Both the position numbers and the translations under genes were made by a program. From Clostridiales bacterium (GTDB lineage: Bacteria; Bacillota; DSM-16504; Desulfitibacterales; JAICDB01), in NCBI GenBank assembly GCA_020063565.1, contig JAICDB010000006.1:155630-219629 (forward strand): a DNA stretch of 64,000 nt, in the 5' to 3' direction. Shown piece after piece: positions 1 to 8,247 of this stretch (position 1 is the stretch's first letter; each line of letters starts with the position of its first letter). The notes under the pieces were generated by a model. That model did no database searches and had not been told where the DNA came from. It saw nothing but the letters and a program-made list of their open reading frames with translations.

Positions 1-93
1 TACGCCCCCGGAAGCCGACCACCAGGTTATGATCTGTTGTTCAGTTGTTTTTTTATTTTCCAAGTCTTCACCCCTCTTTCGCATCATATACAT
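1..93 (-). CDS. N-terminus of a ParA/MinD-type P-loop ATPase (cut by window edge)
   Basis: The minus strand from 93 down to the window edge encodes 31 residues ending ITWWSASGGV. A hydrophobic strand followed by SASGGV is the beginning of the deviant Walker A box of ParA/MinD/CpaE-like ATPases; the expected GKT would lie outside the window. The ATG at 93 has GGAG five bases upstream. An alternative TTG start at codon 11 also has a good site (AGGGGTG). The charged N-terminal tail before the P-loop suggests a soluble protein. The family call rests on ten residues only. Confidence 0.55.
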   Translation of the reverse strand, partial: MYMMRKRGEDLENKKTTEQQIITWWSASGGV

Positions 94-152
94 ACCTACT
101 CCTCTTCATGAAAAATACAAAAAAATTATATATTCTCTACACTACTCACTCT

Positions 153-554
153 TCAGAAAGGCACATCATCATCCGGCAGGTCTATCCCATTCGGTTCAAA
201 TACGTTATTTTCATCGCTTTTTCCACGTCCATTTTTTGGCTTATCAAGAAATACCACTTTATCAGCAACAACTTCTGCTGCCTGACGCCTGACGGCCTCA
301 TTATCTTCAAAATATTTAATCTGCAACCTTCCTTCAATTGATACTAATCTTCCCTTGCTCAAATTTTTAGCTACAATTTCAGCAAGCTTTCTCCAGATTA
401 CAATTTTAATAAAATCTGCTTCCTTCTCCCCCTGCTGATTTTTAAAAGGTCTGTCTACCGCAAGATTGAAACCTGCAACGGCATTACCGTTTGTCGTATA
501 CCTCAGTTCCGGGTCTCTCGTCAACCTCCCAATCAGGATAACTTTGTTCAGCAT
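153..554 (-). CDS. ssb: Single-stranded DNA-binding protein
   Basis: 133 residues. The N-terminal OB fold covers about residues 1-105 and opens MLNKVILIGRLTRDPELR, the usual start of bacterial SSB. It coats single-stranded DNA during replication, repair and recombination. The linker is unusually short, about 20 residues (typical SSBs are 160-180 aa overall). The tail ends DDDVPF, the acidic tip that recruits partner proteins. An AGGAG site precedes the ATG. The gene stands alone here rather than in the common rpsF-ssb-rpsR operon, so it may be a second, recombination-type SSB copy like B. subtilis SsbB (inference). Confidence 0.93.
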   Translation of the reverse strand: MLNKVILIGRLTRDPELRYTTNGNAVAGFNLAVDRPFKNQQGEKEADFIKIVIWRKLAEIVAKNLSKGRLVSIEGRLQIKYFEDNEAVRRQAAEVVADKVVFLDKPKNGRGKSDENNVFEPNGIDLPDDDVPF

Positions 555-584
555 AGTTTCTCTCCTTTCAAAGATTTTTTAAAT

Positions 585-638
585 TAAAAAAAGCCGGTTA
601 TTGGAGAAATAGCGCAGTCTTTTCCCAATAAACGGCTT
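585..638 (-). terminator. Rho-independent terminator-like hairpin, minus strand
   Basis: On the minus strand AAGCCG(T)TTATTGG pairs with CCAATAACCGGCTT and is followed by seven Ts. It lies about 30 bases upstream of the ssb start codon, so it ends transcripts arriving from the spoVR-remnant side. Confidence 0.6.
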
Positions 639-1012
639 TAATAAAACTGTTATTTTAATAGACATCCAGAGTGTATTATATTTAATGGTTACATGTATTA
701 CCCCGGCCAGAAAAGATAGCACAGCAATTTGTTTGTTTCTTCCTGATAAACGCCAAAGCATTTTTTGCATTTTACTAATAAATTATCTGATCTCATCTTT
801 TCCTTCAGGAACACATCTTCCAAAACAGAAATACGCGAAACATTCCGGCCGTCCAGAGTAAAAAGTGAAACGCTCCATATAAAATAAATATTTTTTCGGG
901 CATAAAAAATACCGGTTACCAGGAAATTATTTCGGCTTTTCCTGATAACCGGATAAAAACTAAATGAAAAAACGTATATGATGTATTTTTATACACCTAT
1001 TCTTTATGTTAC
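639..1012. other. Gene-poor stretch, probable scar of lost spoVR sequence
   Basis: No credible gene. A 63-codon ORF on the minus strand near 579-770 lacks a ribosome site and overlaps the terminator at 585-638. The stretch contains the 903-953 hairpin. None of the remaining roughly 400 codons of SpoVR can be found here in any frame, so the missing part was deleted rather than frameshifted. Confidence 0.5.
903..953 (-). terminator. Hairpin/terminator downstream of spoVR remnant
   Basis: On the minus strand CCGGTTATCAGGAAA pairs with TTTCCTGGTAACCGG and is followed by TATTTTTTAT, a terminator shape. Confidence 0.6.
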
Positions 1013-1204
1013 TTACGTAAACTTTGCCTTGCCAAAGGACCAGTGCGAAAATCTTACCGGCATACCGTAAGCTCCAAAGGTATATATGATATCTGCAGGA
1101 CAAATTTCAAATCGCATAGGAAAAAAATCTAAACCGAACTCACGTGCTTTCCTCTCAATAATTTCTATCTCCTTTTTCAATCTAGCAAGTTCTCCTCCCG
1201 CCAT
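1013..1204 (-). pseudogene. spoVR: Truncated stage V sporulation protein R (SpoVR), N-terminal remnant
   Basis: 63 codons. Residues 23-59 carry the highly conserved SpoVR N-terminus ([19 protein letters not shown], then [18 protein letters not shown]). The frame then runs directly into a stop (KFT, TAA). Intact SpoVR is about 450-500 aa and is needed for normal spore cortex formation. In many bacteria spoVR follows prkA and yhbH, and this remnant lies just downstream of exactly that pair, on the same strand but beyond a terminator at 1311-1348. I read it as a decayed third gene of the prkA-yhbH-spoVR group. A full copy may exist elsewhere. Confidence 0.8.
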
Positions 1205-1310
1205 CTAAAATCACCCTTTTATTTTTTATTTTCCCCTCATATCTAACAATTCTTCCTTTTATAGGAATATATGCACGTGAGCTTGTCAATTTTTATGGAA
1301 TTATTTGCAT

Positions 1311-1348
1311 AAAAAAAGACCACCTACCCTTTACAAGGCTAGGCAGTC
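1311..1348 (-). terminator. Terminator after yhbH
   Basis: On the minus strand GAC(T)GCCTA.CC with loop TTGTAAA pairs with GGGTAGG(T)GGTC, followed by seven Ts, directly after the yhbH stop codon. Confidence 0.75.
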
Positions 1349-1354
1349 CATTAC

Positions 1355-2509
1355 TTATGCTCTAGCTTCTTTTTGCTTTGAAAAAAACATTTTAAGTGCG
1401 GCATAAATTTCACTTTTATCCTTTATGGTAACCGGTACAAAACGTGGGTGATCCTTTATTTTTTGATACACTTCCATCAAAGTTGTACTGCGATAATATG
1501 GATTGATAATTTCTCCGTACCCAACCATATTGCAAAGATCTACCAGCTTTCTAACAAGGTCTAAACATTTTTCATTGTCGGATGGCAGGTTATCACCGTC
1601 TGTGAAATGAAAAGCATAAATATTATAATCTTCAGGATTATATTTTGTATTGATTGTCTCCAAAGCAAGATCATATACTGAAGAGCACCGTGTTCCTCCA
1701 CTTTCACCTTTTGTAAAAAATTGTTTTTCAGTTACAATTTTAGCCTTCGTGTGATGTGCAAAATATACTATTTCAACTTTCTGGTACTTAGTTCTTAAAA
1801 ATCTAACCATCCAGAAAAAGAAGGTACGTGCGATATATTTTTCAAAAACACCCATGGAACCTGAAGTGTCCATCATGGCAAAGACTACTGCTGCAGAGTG
1901 GCGACGGACTTTTTCTTCCCAGGTTTTGTATCTTAAATCCTCCGGCGTAAAGTTCCCAATATGGGGGTCGCCATTCATTGTATTTCTCTTCAAATTTTCC
2001 AGTATTGTTCTTTTTTTGTCAATATTGCCCTGAAGACCTTTTTTCCTGATATCATTAAAGTGTATACTTTCCGAAACGGTTTTCTTTTTCCTTTTTTCTT
2101 TAAGGTCAGGTAATTCAAAGTCCTCAAAAAGCATTTGTTCCAGTTCTTCAATATCCACTTCAGCTTCATAATAATCTACGCCAGGTTCTTCACCGGCACC
2201 TTTTCCTTGCCCGGAACCCTGTGATCCCGCAGAATCAGTTCCTATAACATCCCCCTTATTGGTTCCTCCTGTTCCCTGCCCCCCATGCTTCCCCTTATTT
2301 TGATTAAACTTAAAGCGATATTCCTGCAGGGAACGAATTGGAATCTTGATATATTTTTTACCATCAGACATTATAATGCTTTCTTCACTTACCAAATCAG
2401 CAAGATTTTTTTTAATTGCCTCTTTAACCTTTTCTTGATGTCTTTTTTGATCCATATGCCCTTTACGGTGCAAGGACCAATCTTCACGAGATATTATAAA
2501 ATTTACCAT
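1355..2509 (-). CDS. yhbH: YhbH/UPF0229 sporulation-associated protein with VWA-like domain
   Basis: 384 residues. A basic N-terminus (about 1-70) leads to a Gly/Ser/Gln-rich linker (about 73-110). A von Willebrand-A-like domain follows with the metal-ion (MIDAS) motif DTSGS at 214-218 and a later FTDGD. In B. subtilis yhbH is expressed during sporulation; in enterobacteria the orthologue YeaH is co-transcribed with the kinase YeaG. Here it follows prkA by nine bases with its own AGGTGG site, so the two are co-transcribed. The molecular function is not established. Length and motif order are normal. Confidence 0.9.
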   Translation of the reverse strand: MVNFIISREDWSLHRKGHMDQKRHQEKVKEAIKKNLADLVSEESIIMSDGKKYIKIPIRSLQEYRFKFNQNKGKHGGQGTGGTNKGDVIGTDSAGSQGSGQGKGAGEEPGVDYYEAEVDIEELEQMLFEDFELPDLKEKRKKKTVSESIHFNDIRKKGLQGNIDKKRTILENLKRNTMNGDPHIGNFTPEDLRYKTWEEKVRRHSAAVVFAMMDTSGSMGVFEKYIARTFFFWMVRFLRTKYQKVEIVYFAHHTKAKIVTEKQFFTKGESGGTRCSSVYDLALETINTKYNPEDYNIYAFHFTDGDNLPSDNEKCLDLVRKLVDLCNMVGYGEIINPYYRSTTLMEVYQKIKDHPRFVPVTIKDKSEIYAALKMFFSKQKEARA

Positions 2510-2518
2510 TTACACCAC

Positions 2519-4411
2519 CTACCGGTTCAAAAGGCTTCCGGTATATCGTAACAATTCATTGGCACAGATATGACAGTAACCGTGTTCATTAACAAGCCTG
2601 TCAATTACAGCATTTATTCTCTTAAGCTGTTCGGGATCTGGATTTTTAGTGGAGGTGGTTATTTTAACTATATCCCTAAGGTCTGCAAAGAGTTTCTTTT
2701 CAATTGCTTCTCTTAAACGTTCATGAGCCGTATAGTCAAACTTTTTACCTTGCCTTGCATAAGTTGATATTCTAATGAGGATTTCTTCCCTAAAACTCTT
2801 TTTAGCATTTTCAGTAATCCCAATCTGTTCTTCAATGGAACGCATCAGTTTTTCGTCCGGATCTATTTCTTCATCCGTGATGGGATCTCTCATTTTGACT
2901 CCGTTACAGTAAGCTTCTACATTATCAAGGTAATTTTCAAAAAGTGTTTTTGCAGACTCTTCATATGAATAGACAAAAGCTCTTTGAACTTCATTTTTAG
3001 CAATTTCATCATATTCTTGTCTGGCAATGGCTACAAAATTCAACAGCCTTTCTCTTTCTTCCTTAGACATGGTAGGATGCTGATAAAGTCCATCCTTTAA
3101 TGCTCTTAGAACATCAAGAGCATTTATACATTGGGTATCGTGGGAAATCAAAGCACTGGATATTCTATTAATTACATAACGAGGGTCAATACCGCTCATT
3201 CCTTCCCCTGGAGCTTCTTCTTTTAATTCTTTGGTGTCCTTTGCTTTATACCCCTCCACTTCTTGACCGTCATACAGCTTCATTTTTTTAAGAAGATCCA
3301 TCCCTTCTTTTTTAGATTCCTGCAAACGAGAAAGAATTGAAAAAACGGCAGCTGCCCAAAGTGAATAAGGGGCAATATGAACATTTATATCACTTTGTTC
3401 AATTAATTTTTTATAGATCTTAACCTCCTCACTTATTTTTAAGTTATAGGGGATAGGCATAACCATTATTCGTGATCGAAGTGCTTCATTTTTTTCTTCC
3501 GCAATAAATGACCTGTATTCAGCTTCATTTGTGTGGGCAATAATCATCTCGTCTGCATAAATTAACGCAAAACGACCTGCTTTAAAGTTTCCTTCCTGGG
3601 ACAAACTGAGTAAATTGTAAAGAAATTTTTCATCTACCTTCAACATTTCCTGAAATTCCATTAAACCCCTATTGGCTTTGTTTAATTCTCCATCAAAGCG
3701 GTACGCCCTTGGATCAGATTCCGATCCGTATTCTGAAATAGTAGAAAAGTCTATACTTCCGGTAAGTTCGGATATATCCTGTGACTTAGGATCCGACGGG
3801 CTAAAAGTACCTATGCCAACCCTATCTTCTTCACTGAAAACTATTCTTTGGACTATTACATCTTCAATTTTTCCATTGTATTTCTCCTTTATCATCATCT
3901 TACACGATGGACAGAGGTTACCCTCAATATATACACCATATTCGTCATAAAAATCCTTTCGAAGTTCTCGAGGAATCAAGTGCAGCGGTTCTTCATGCAT
4001 TGGACACCCCTTAATTGCATATACTGCCCCTTCATCAGTACGACTATATTTTTCCAGCCCCCTTTTAAGCATACTCACTATGGTAGATTTTCCACCGCTA
4101 ACCGGTCCCATAAGAAGCAAAATTCTCTTTCTTACATCCAGCCTCTTGGCTGCAGAATGAAAATAATCTTCCACCAGGCGTTCAAGAGTTTCATCCAATC
4201 CAAATAATTCTTTTGTAAAAAAACTGTACTGATTAACACCGTTTTTTTCGGTGACACCTTCAGAAATTATCATGTCATAAATTCTAGAATGTGCCAGGCG
4301 GGCGACCTTAGGATTCTTTTTAACTATTCCCAAATATTCTAGAAAAGTTCCTTCCCAGGACAATTTTTCATCCTCTAGCCGTTTCTGTCTTAGCTTTTCA
4401 ATAAACCCCAT
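2519..4411 (-). CDS. prkA: PrkA family serine protein kinase (AAA-type)
   Basis: 630 residues, the usual family length. The PrkA AAA domain comes first, with Walker A GPVSGGKST at 102-110, followed by the C-terminal PrkA kinase-like domain (about 400-630). PrkA is expressed in sporulating Firmicutes and starvation-linked in other bacteria. It was described as a serine kinase, and later work also supports ATP-dependent protease activity. A CPSCK motif near residue 170 and an HICAN motif near the C-terminus give it cysteine-containing elements. It is the first gene of prkA-yhbH(-spoVR remnant). The ATG at 4411 has GGGGGGAG upstream. Confidence 0.93.
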   Translation of the reverse strand: MGFIEKLRQKRLEDEKLSWEGTFLEYLGIVKKNPKVARLAHSRIYDMIISEGVTEKNGVNQYSFFTKELFGLDETLERLVEDYFHSAAKRLDVRKRILLLMGPVSGGKSTIVSMLKRGLEKYSRTDEGAVYAIKGCPMHEEPLHLIPRELRKDFYDEYGVYIEGNLCPSCKMMIKEKYNGKIEDVIVQRIVFSEEDRVGIGTFSPSDPKSQDISELTGSIDFSTISEYGSESDPRAYRFDGELNKANRGLMEFQEMLKVDEKFLYNLLSLSQEGNFKAGRFALIYADEMIIAHTNEAEYRSFIAEEKNEALRSRIMVMPIPYNLKISEEVKIYKKLIEQSDINVHIAPYSLWAAAVFSILSRLQESKKEGMDLLKKMKLYDGQEVEGYKAKDTKELKEEAPGEGMSGIDPRYVINRISSALISHDTQCINALDVLRALKDGLYQHPTMSKEERERLLNFVAIARQEYDEIAKNEVQRAFVYSYEESAKTLFENYLDNVEAYCNGVKMRDPITDEEIDPDEKLMRSIEEQIGITENAKKSFREEILIRISTYARQGKKFDYTAHERLREAIEKKLFADLRDIVKITTSTKNPDPEQLKRINAVIDRLVNEHGYCHICANELLRYTGSLLNR

Positions 4412-4600
4412 TAATCTCCCCCCGATTACAGATTTTGTAAGCTAACTCTCATCTTTATATTTTATATATATGTATATGCACCAATTTAAATAAAAGACAG
4501 TTTTGTTCGGAATCTTCTAAAATATATTTTAATAGGAATAAAAATCCAAAATTGGGAGATCTTATAACCAAGCTACAAATTTCTATTAGGAGGTGAAATT

Positions 4601-4759
4601 GTGGCTTACAAATGTCCCCAATGCGGTAAAGTATCAAAAATTCCTGACTTTTGTTGTGGTAAAATGATGGTTTCGGAAGGTAATTATGCTTGTAAATCAT
4701 GCGGAAATTCTTCTAGTGAACCAAGTGAATGCTGTGGCGAGCCTATGGTTATAATGTAA
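4601..4759 (+). CDS. Small zinc-ribbon/rubredoxin-like protein
   Basis: 52 residues starting with GTG after a perfect AGGAGGTG site eight bases away. The cysteines are CPQC (5-8), CC (18-19), CKSC (31-34) and CC (44-45), a duplicated CxxC/CC pattern typical of a small metal-binding (Zn or Fe) protein. Each half ends in a CCGxxM(V) unit (CCGKMMV, CCGEPMV), which suggests internal duplication. It stands alone on the plus strand and is closed by a terminator at 4768-4801. I do not recognise a named family. Confidence 0.8.
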   Translation: MAYKCPQCGKVSKIPDFCCGKMMVSEGNYACKSCGNSSSEPSECCGEPMVIM

Positions 4760-4767
4760 CTAGCCCC

Positions 4768-4801
4768 AATTACCAGCTTCCATTGAAGCTGGTAATTTTA
4801 T
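4768..4801 (+). terminator. Terminator after the 4601-4759 gene
   Basis: AATTACCAGCTTC, loop CATT, GAAGCTGGTAATT, then TTATT: a 13-bp perfect stem immediately after the stop codon. Confidence 0.85.
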
Positions 4802-4820
4802 TACTAAAATAAAAAGTTTT

Positions 4821-4849
4821 TTGTATTTTAAGTAAAACTAAGTTATAAT
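4821..4849 (+). promoter_or_regulatory. Sigma-A type promoter of the phosphoglucose isomerase gene
   Basis: TTGTAT (-35) and TATAAT (-10) separated by exactly 17 bases, 35 bases upstream of the start codon at 4884. Confidence 0.7.
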
Positions 4850-4883
4850 AGACCAAGAATTATTTTCCAAGGGGGTTTTAAAC

Positions 4884-5618
4884 ATGCTTCCAGGAAAAGA
4901 ATATTGTGTTTCTGAAAAAGGGTCTCTCAAATTTAGTGAAGGAATTATAGCTCCCGAGCCTGATATATGTAGAATAAAAGATGCCCTGGGAGTACTGTAC
5001 GAAAAAGTAGAACCCAGTGATGAACCCCTTTATTACACTTATAAAGGAGTATATAAAAAAGAAGACATTTTTATTTTTGCTGAAAATAATTTACGATATG
5101 ATATAACAGTTTTACCTCCAGGAAAAATTGGCCGTGAATACATTAAAACTTTAGGTCATTTTCACCCTAAGAAAAATAACGGTACAGACACTTACTCGGA
5201 ATATTATCAGGTATTATTGGGAGAAGCGCTATTTTTATTACAAAAAAATAATCTCAGTGGTGAAGTGGAAGAAATTACTGTAGTGGAAGCAAAAAAAGGT
5301 GACAAGGTATTTATCCCGCCTGATTACGGGCATCTTGCCATTAATCCCAGTGAAGATTTTCTAGTACTGGCAAATCTTGCGTCAACAGAATCGGAAGAAA
5401 TTTTTGAGCCTTTCCAGCTTAAACACGGTGCTGCATTTTATTATATTGAGGGCGAAAATGGCAAAGGTGATTGGGTAAAAAACCCTAACTATAAAACCTC
5501 CGTCGGTCTTAAAATGAAGGGGGCACCAAACCTTGAACAACCGGTCCAAATGGTAAGGGAAAAGGGATTATATGAATCCTTTCTGGAAAAACCTCAAGAA
5601 TTTAATATGTTGAAATAA
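4884..5618 (+). CDS. Cupin-type glucose-6-phosphate isomerase
   Basis: 244 residues, matching the archaeal/cupin phosphoglucose isomerase family (cPGI), which is unrelated to classical Pgi. Metal-binding residues are visible in the cupin signature GHFHP (H92, H94), the downstream YSEYYQVLLGEA (E106), and H150 in DYGHLAI. cPGI interconverts glucose-6-phosphate and fructose-6-phosphate using a divalent metal. The family is best known from Thermococcales and Archaeoglobus, with scattered anaerobic bacteria. The length is about 50 residues above the archaeal form, with an extra C-terminal tail (about 195-244). It is a single-gene unit with a clear promoter (4821-4849) and a GGGGG ribosome site. 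Confidence 0.85.
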   Translation: MLPGKEYCVSEKGSLKFSEGIIAPEPDICRIKDALGVLYEKVEPSDEPLYYTYKGVYKKEDIFIFAENNLRYDITVLPPGKIGREYIKTLGHFHPKKNNGTDTYSEYYQVLLGEALFLLQKNNLSGEVEEITVVEAKKGDKVFIPPDYGHLAINPSEDFLVLANLASTESEEIFEPFQLKHGAAFYYIEGENGKGDWVKNPNYKTSVGLKMKGAPNLEQPVQMVREKGLYESFLEKPQEFNMLK

Positions 5619-5632
5619 AAGTTTAAATGAAA

Positions 5633-5690
5633 CGGTAGCACTTTAAGTGAAATATAAAACACAAAAATTGCTACCGCTTTATTTTAACTA
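5633..5690. terminator. Bidirectional terminator between convergent genes
   Basis: CGGTAGCA and TTGCTACCG pair around an AT-rich loop and are followed by TTTATTTTA on the plus strand. The hairpin separates the isomerase gene from the convergent lipoprotein gene ending at 5697. Confidence 0.6.
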
Positions 5691-5696
5691 TCTCTG

Positions 5697-6955
5697 TTAC
5701 TGCCCTTCCCCGCCTTTTTGTTCTCCACCTCCCTGCTTCTCTTTTTCCTCTGCCTTTTTAACTTCCATTTGTTCAATTTCTCCGGGAAGATCGATTTCTA
5801 AGGTTTGCCCGTTTTTAGTCTTTATTTTTAACTTCATCTTTCCCTTTGAACCGCTCTCGCCCTCAGACTTTTTCTGTTGGTCTTGAGATTTCTTTTCCTC
5901 CCCACCTTGAGAGCCCTGCTTTTTAGAGGTCCCGGTTTCCTTTTGCTTTGGAGTCAATTTTCCCCAGCGATCTTTTAATAAAAAGAGATTATCTTGTTTT
6001 ATAAGTCTTACCGGTAAAATTTTAGCAGGTATGTCGTAGCTTCCACTGGCAATTTGCGTGTCATATTGCCAGCTTTCATTTTTAGCTGCTTGGGCTGCTG
6101 CCTGGATAGAAACACGTGCTACCATCTCCGGCATTGGGTCCGCTTCTGCATCATGGATTCCACCGGCTATTAATGTAGAGGCTTCTTTTCCTGCTCCAAG
6201 ACCGACAGTTATTATGTCAGTATTGACAATGCTCTTAAGAGTTTGGCTTATTTCAGCTGCTAGAGAAGATGATTGTAAAATTACGGCTTGATAATTTTTT
6301 TCTGCCAGTAACTCACTTTCAATTTTAGAGGAAGCCGTTGAAAGTTCATTTATTTTTATCTCCCTTCTGTCTAACGTTATTCCCTGAGCTGGTTGCAATA
6401 TACTTAAAACTCCTGCAGTCATTTGTGAAAAAGCGTAATCCCTTTGATCCAATTCATACAAAATAACCTTTGCTTTATCTAATCCCTGTTTCCTTAATTC
6501 ATTTACCACATATTGACTCTGGAGCTGTCCTAGTCTAAAGCTATCCGGTGCAATAAAACCATCAAGTGGAACGTCAAAGGGAAGTGTACCTATTGCAAAT
6601 AGTTTAATATCCTTTTCTAATACTTGCCTTGCAAGATCAAGACTCAATTCCCCGGGCATAAATTGAATTATAACTACCTTAACCTTTTGTTTAATAAGAT
6701 CCCGAATATTCTTCTCTAATGTTAAATAATCTTGAGCCGGTTCTTTCCAGATAAGTTGTAGCTTTTTCTCCTTAGCTGCATTTTGCATGTTTTTTTTATA
6801 ATTTCAGCTATATCCTTTTCCACCAAGGACAACTGTACACCTATTTTAGGACCCGGTGGTTCCGGTTTTTTCTCGGGCGACTTACTGCAGGCAGTGCCTA
6901 TCAATATACAACTTAGTAAAATAATAACGGTTATATAATTTTTCAAATTTACCAC
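5697..6955 (-). pseudogene. Sugar-type substrate-binding lipoprotein, split by a -1 frameshift in an A8 run
   Basis: The upstream piece (6955 to about 6798) has a lipoprotein signal with lipobox LIGTAC, then GPKIGVQLSLVEKDIAEIIKK. The downstream piece (6788 to 5697) continues in the -1 frame as NMQNAAKEKKLQLIWKEPAQ and the rest of a periplasmic-binding-protein fold (about 260 aa). A highly charged Gln/Lys/Glu/Gly tail (about 100 aa) follows. Together they make a roughly 420-residue lipoprotein related to Peripla_BP_4 sugar-binding proteins (RbsB/LacI-like fold). The junction lies in eight consecutive As (6790-6797), so this may be a real mutation, a sequencing error or a slippery site. No ABC permease or ATPase gene is nearby. 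Confidence 0.7.
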
Positions 6956-6985
6956 TCCCAGTATGATATCTAATCCTACTTAATT

Positions 6986-8134
6986 TTAGTTTTGCTTTCC
7001 GGGAAGGTTTTTATGATAGGCAGGATAATTTTTTAAAGAATCCTCGATTTCCTTTCTTACTTTATAATCAGCTTCTTTTTGCAACGAATTCTTAAGTGCC
7101 TCAAAAGCCTTTTCACCACCTAATTGACCTAAGGCCCAGGCTGCATGAAGTCTGATCTGCGGCCTTTCATCTGAAAGATAAGGAATTATTTCATCAACCA
7201 TTTCCCTGTTCCCACTGTTTCCCAGTGCCACCAGGGCATTCCGTTGTAAAACCCTTTTACCACACCACGAAGCGGCAGTTTGTCCAAACAATTCTTTAAA
7301 TTTTTTATTTGACATTTTTAGTATCCCTAATAAATCAGGAGTTCTCAGGTCTTCAAATTTTGTAAAGTTTGTTTCTTTAGCCTTTTCAATGTCCTTATTA
7401 TGGGGGCATATTTCCTGACACGTATCACAACCGACGATCCTGTTTGCTAGAAGAGGCCTGATTTCTCTAGGAATATCATCCTTGGCTTGAGTCCAATATG
7501 AAAGGCAACGCTTAGGGTTTACAGTATATGGTGCACTGAGGGCCCCTGCAGGACATACTTCAAGACATTTCTTACATTTATAACATTCATTCATGTCAGG
7601 GGGATCAGGTTGGAGTTCCAGGTCAGTAATGATTTCACCCAAAACAATATAGGTACCATATACTTTATTTATAATAGCTGCGTTTTGCCCCAGCCACCCT
7701 ATTCCCGCCCTCCTGGCTATTGCCCTTTCAACAAGGGGGGATGTATCAACTAAAAACCGGTGTTGTGGCATATAAGATAGTTTATTTTTGATAAATTCCA
7801 TAATTTTACTCATTTTTTCCTTTAAAACCTTATGATAATCTTTTACCCTGGCATATCTTGCAATTTTTCCTGCCAACATACCATTTTCATTTTTAGGAAT
7901 TTCGTCGAAGTAGTAAGAAACGCCGATTACAATTATACTTTTAGCTTGTGGAAAAAGTTTGAGGGGATTAGTTCTCATTTCCAGATCATCGCTTTCAAAT
8001 GCGCTGACTAATCCCTTTTTTTGACGTTCAAAAAGTATTTCTTGTACTTCTAAAAGGGGTGCTGCATTTGTAAAGCCAATTATATCTATTCCTATTGCAT
8101 AAGCATAATCTTTAATTTCCTTTTTTAAACTCAA
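6986..8134 (-). CDS. queG: Epoxyqueuosine reductase
   Basis: About 382 residues. The N-terminal cobalamin-binding DUF1730 region is followed by two ferredoxin-type [4Fe-4S] motifs (CYKCKKCLEVCPAGAL and CDTCQEICPHN, roughly 190-250). C-terminal HEAT repeats (about 300-375, with LHAAWALGQLGG) are also present, as in long QueG. It reduces epoxyqueuosine to queuosine in tRNA, the last step of the modification. The reading frame is open to GTG 8143, but that GTG lies inside the ribosome site AGAGGTG, so TTG at 8134 is the likelier start. It is divergent from the cysteine-rich gene at 8248. Confidence 0.93.
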   Translation of the reverse strand: MSLKKEIKDYAYAIGIDIIGFTNAAPLLEVQEILFERQKKGLVSAFESDDLEMRTNPLKLFPQAKSIIVIGVSYYFDEIPKNENGMLAGKIARYARVKDYHKVLKEKMSKIMEFIKNKLSYMPQHRFLVDTSPLVERAIARRAGIGWLGQNAAIINKVYGTYIVLGEIITDLELQPDPPDMNECYKCKKCLEVCPAGALSAPYTVNPKRCLSYWTQAKDDIPREIRPLLANRIVGCDTCQEICPHNKDIEKAKETNFTKFEDLRTPDLLGILKMSNKKFKELFGQTAASWCGKRVLQRNALVALGNSGNREMVDEIIPYLSDERPQIRLHAAWALGQLGGEKAFEALKNSLQKEADYKVRKEIEDSLKNYPAYHKNLPGKQN

Positions 8135-8247
8135 AATCAACACCTCTAGAAGAAAGCTATATTTGTAATCCTTTATATGATATCATCTTAATGAAGAAAG
8201 TTGTACAACAGTAGTTATAGAGATGATAGCTAAAGAAGGTGAAAATT

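Noticed and set aside
29..341. Plus-strand ORFs near the left edge
   Set aside because: They run antisense to ssb and to the edge ATPase gene, lack ribosome sites, and encode low-complexity hydrophobic strings.
579..770. 63-codon minus-strand ORF upstream of ssb
   Set aside because: Overlaps the terminator at 585-638, no ribosome site, no recognisable sequence.
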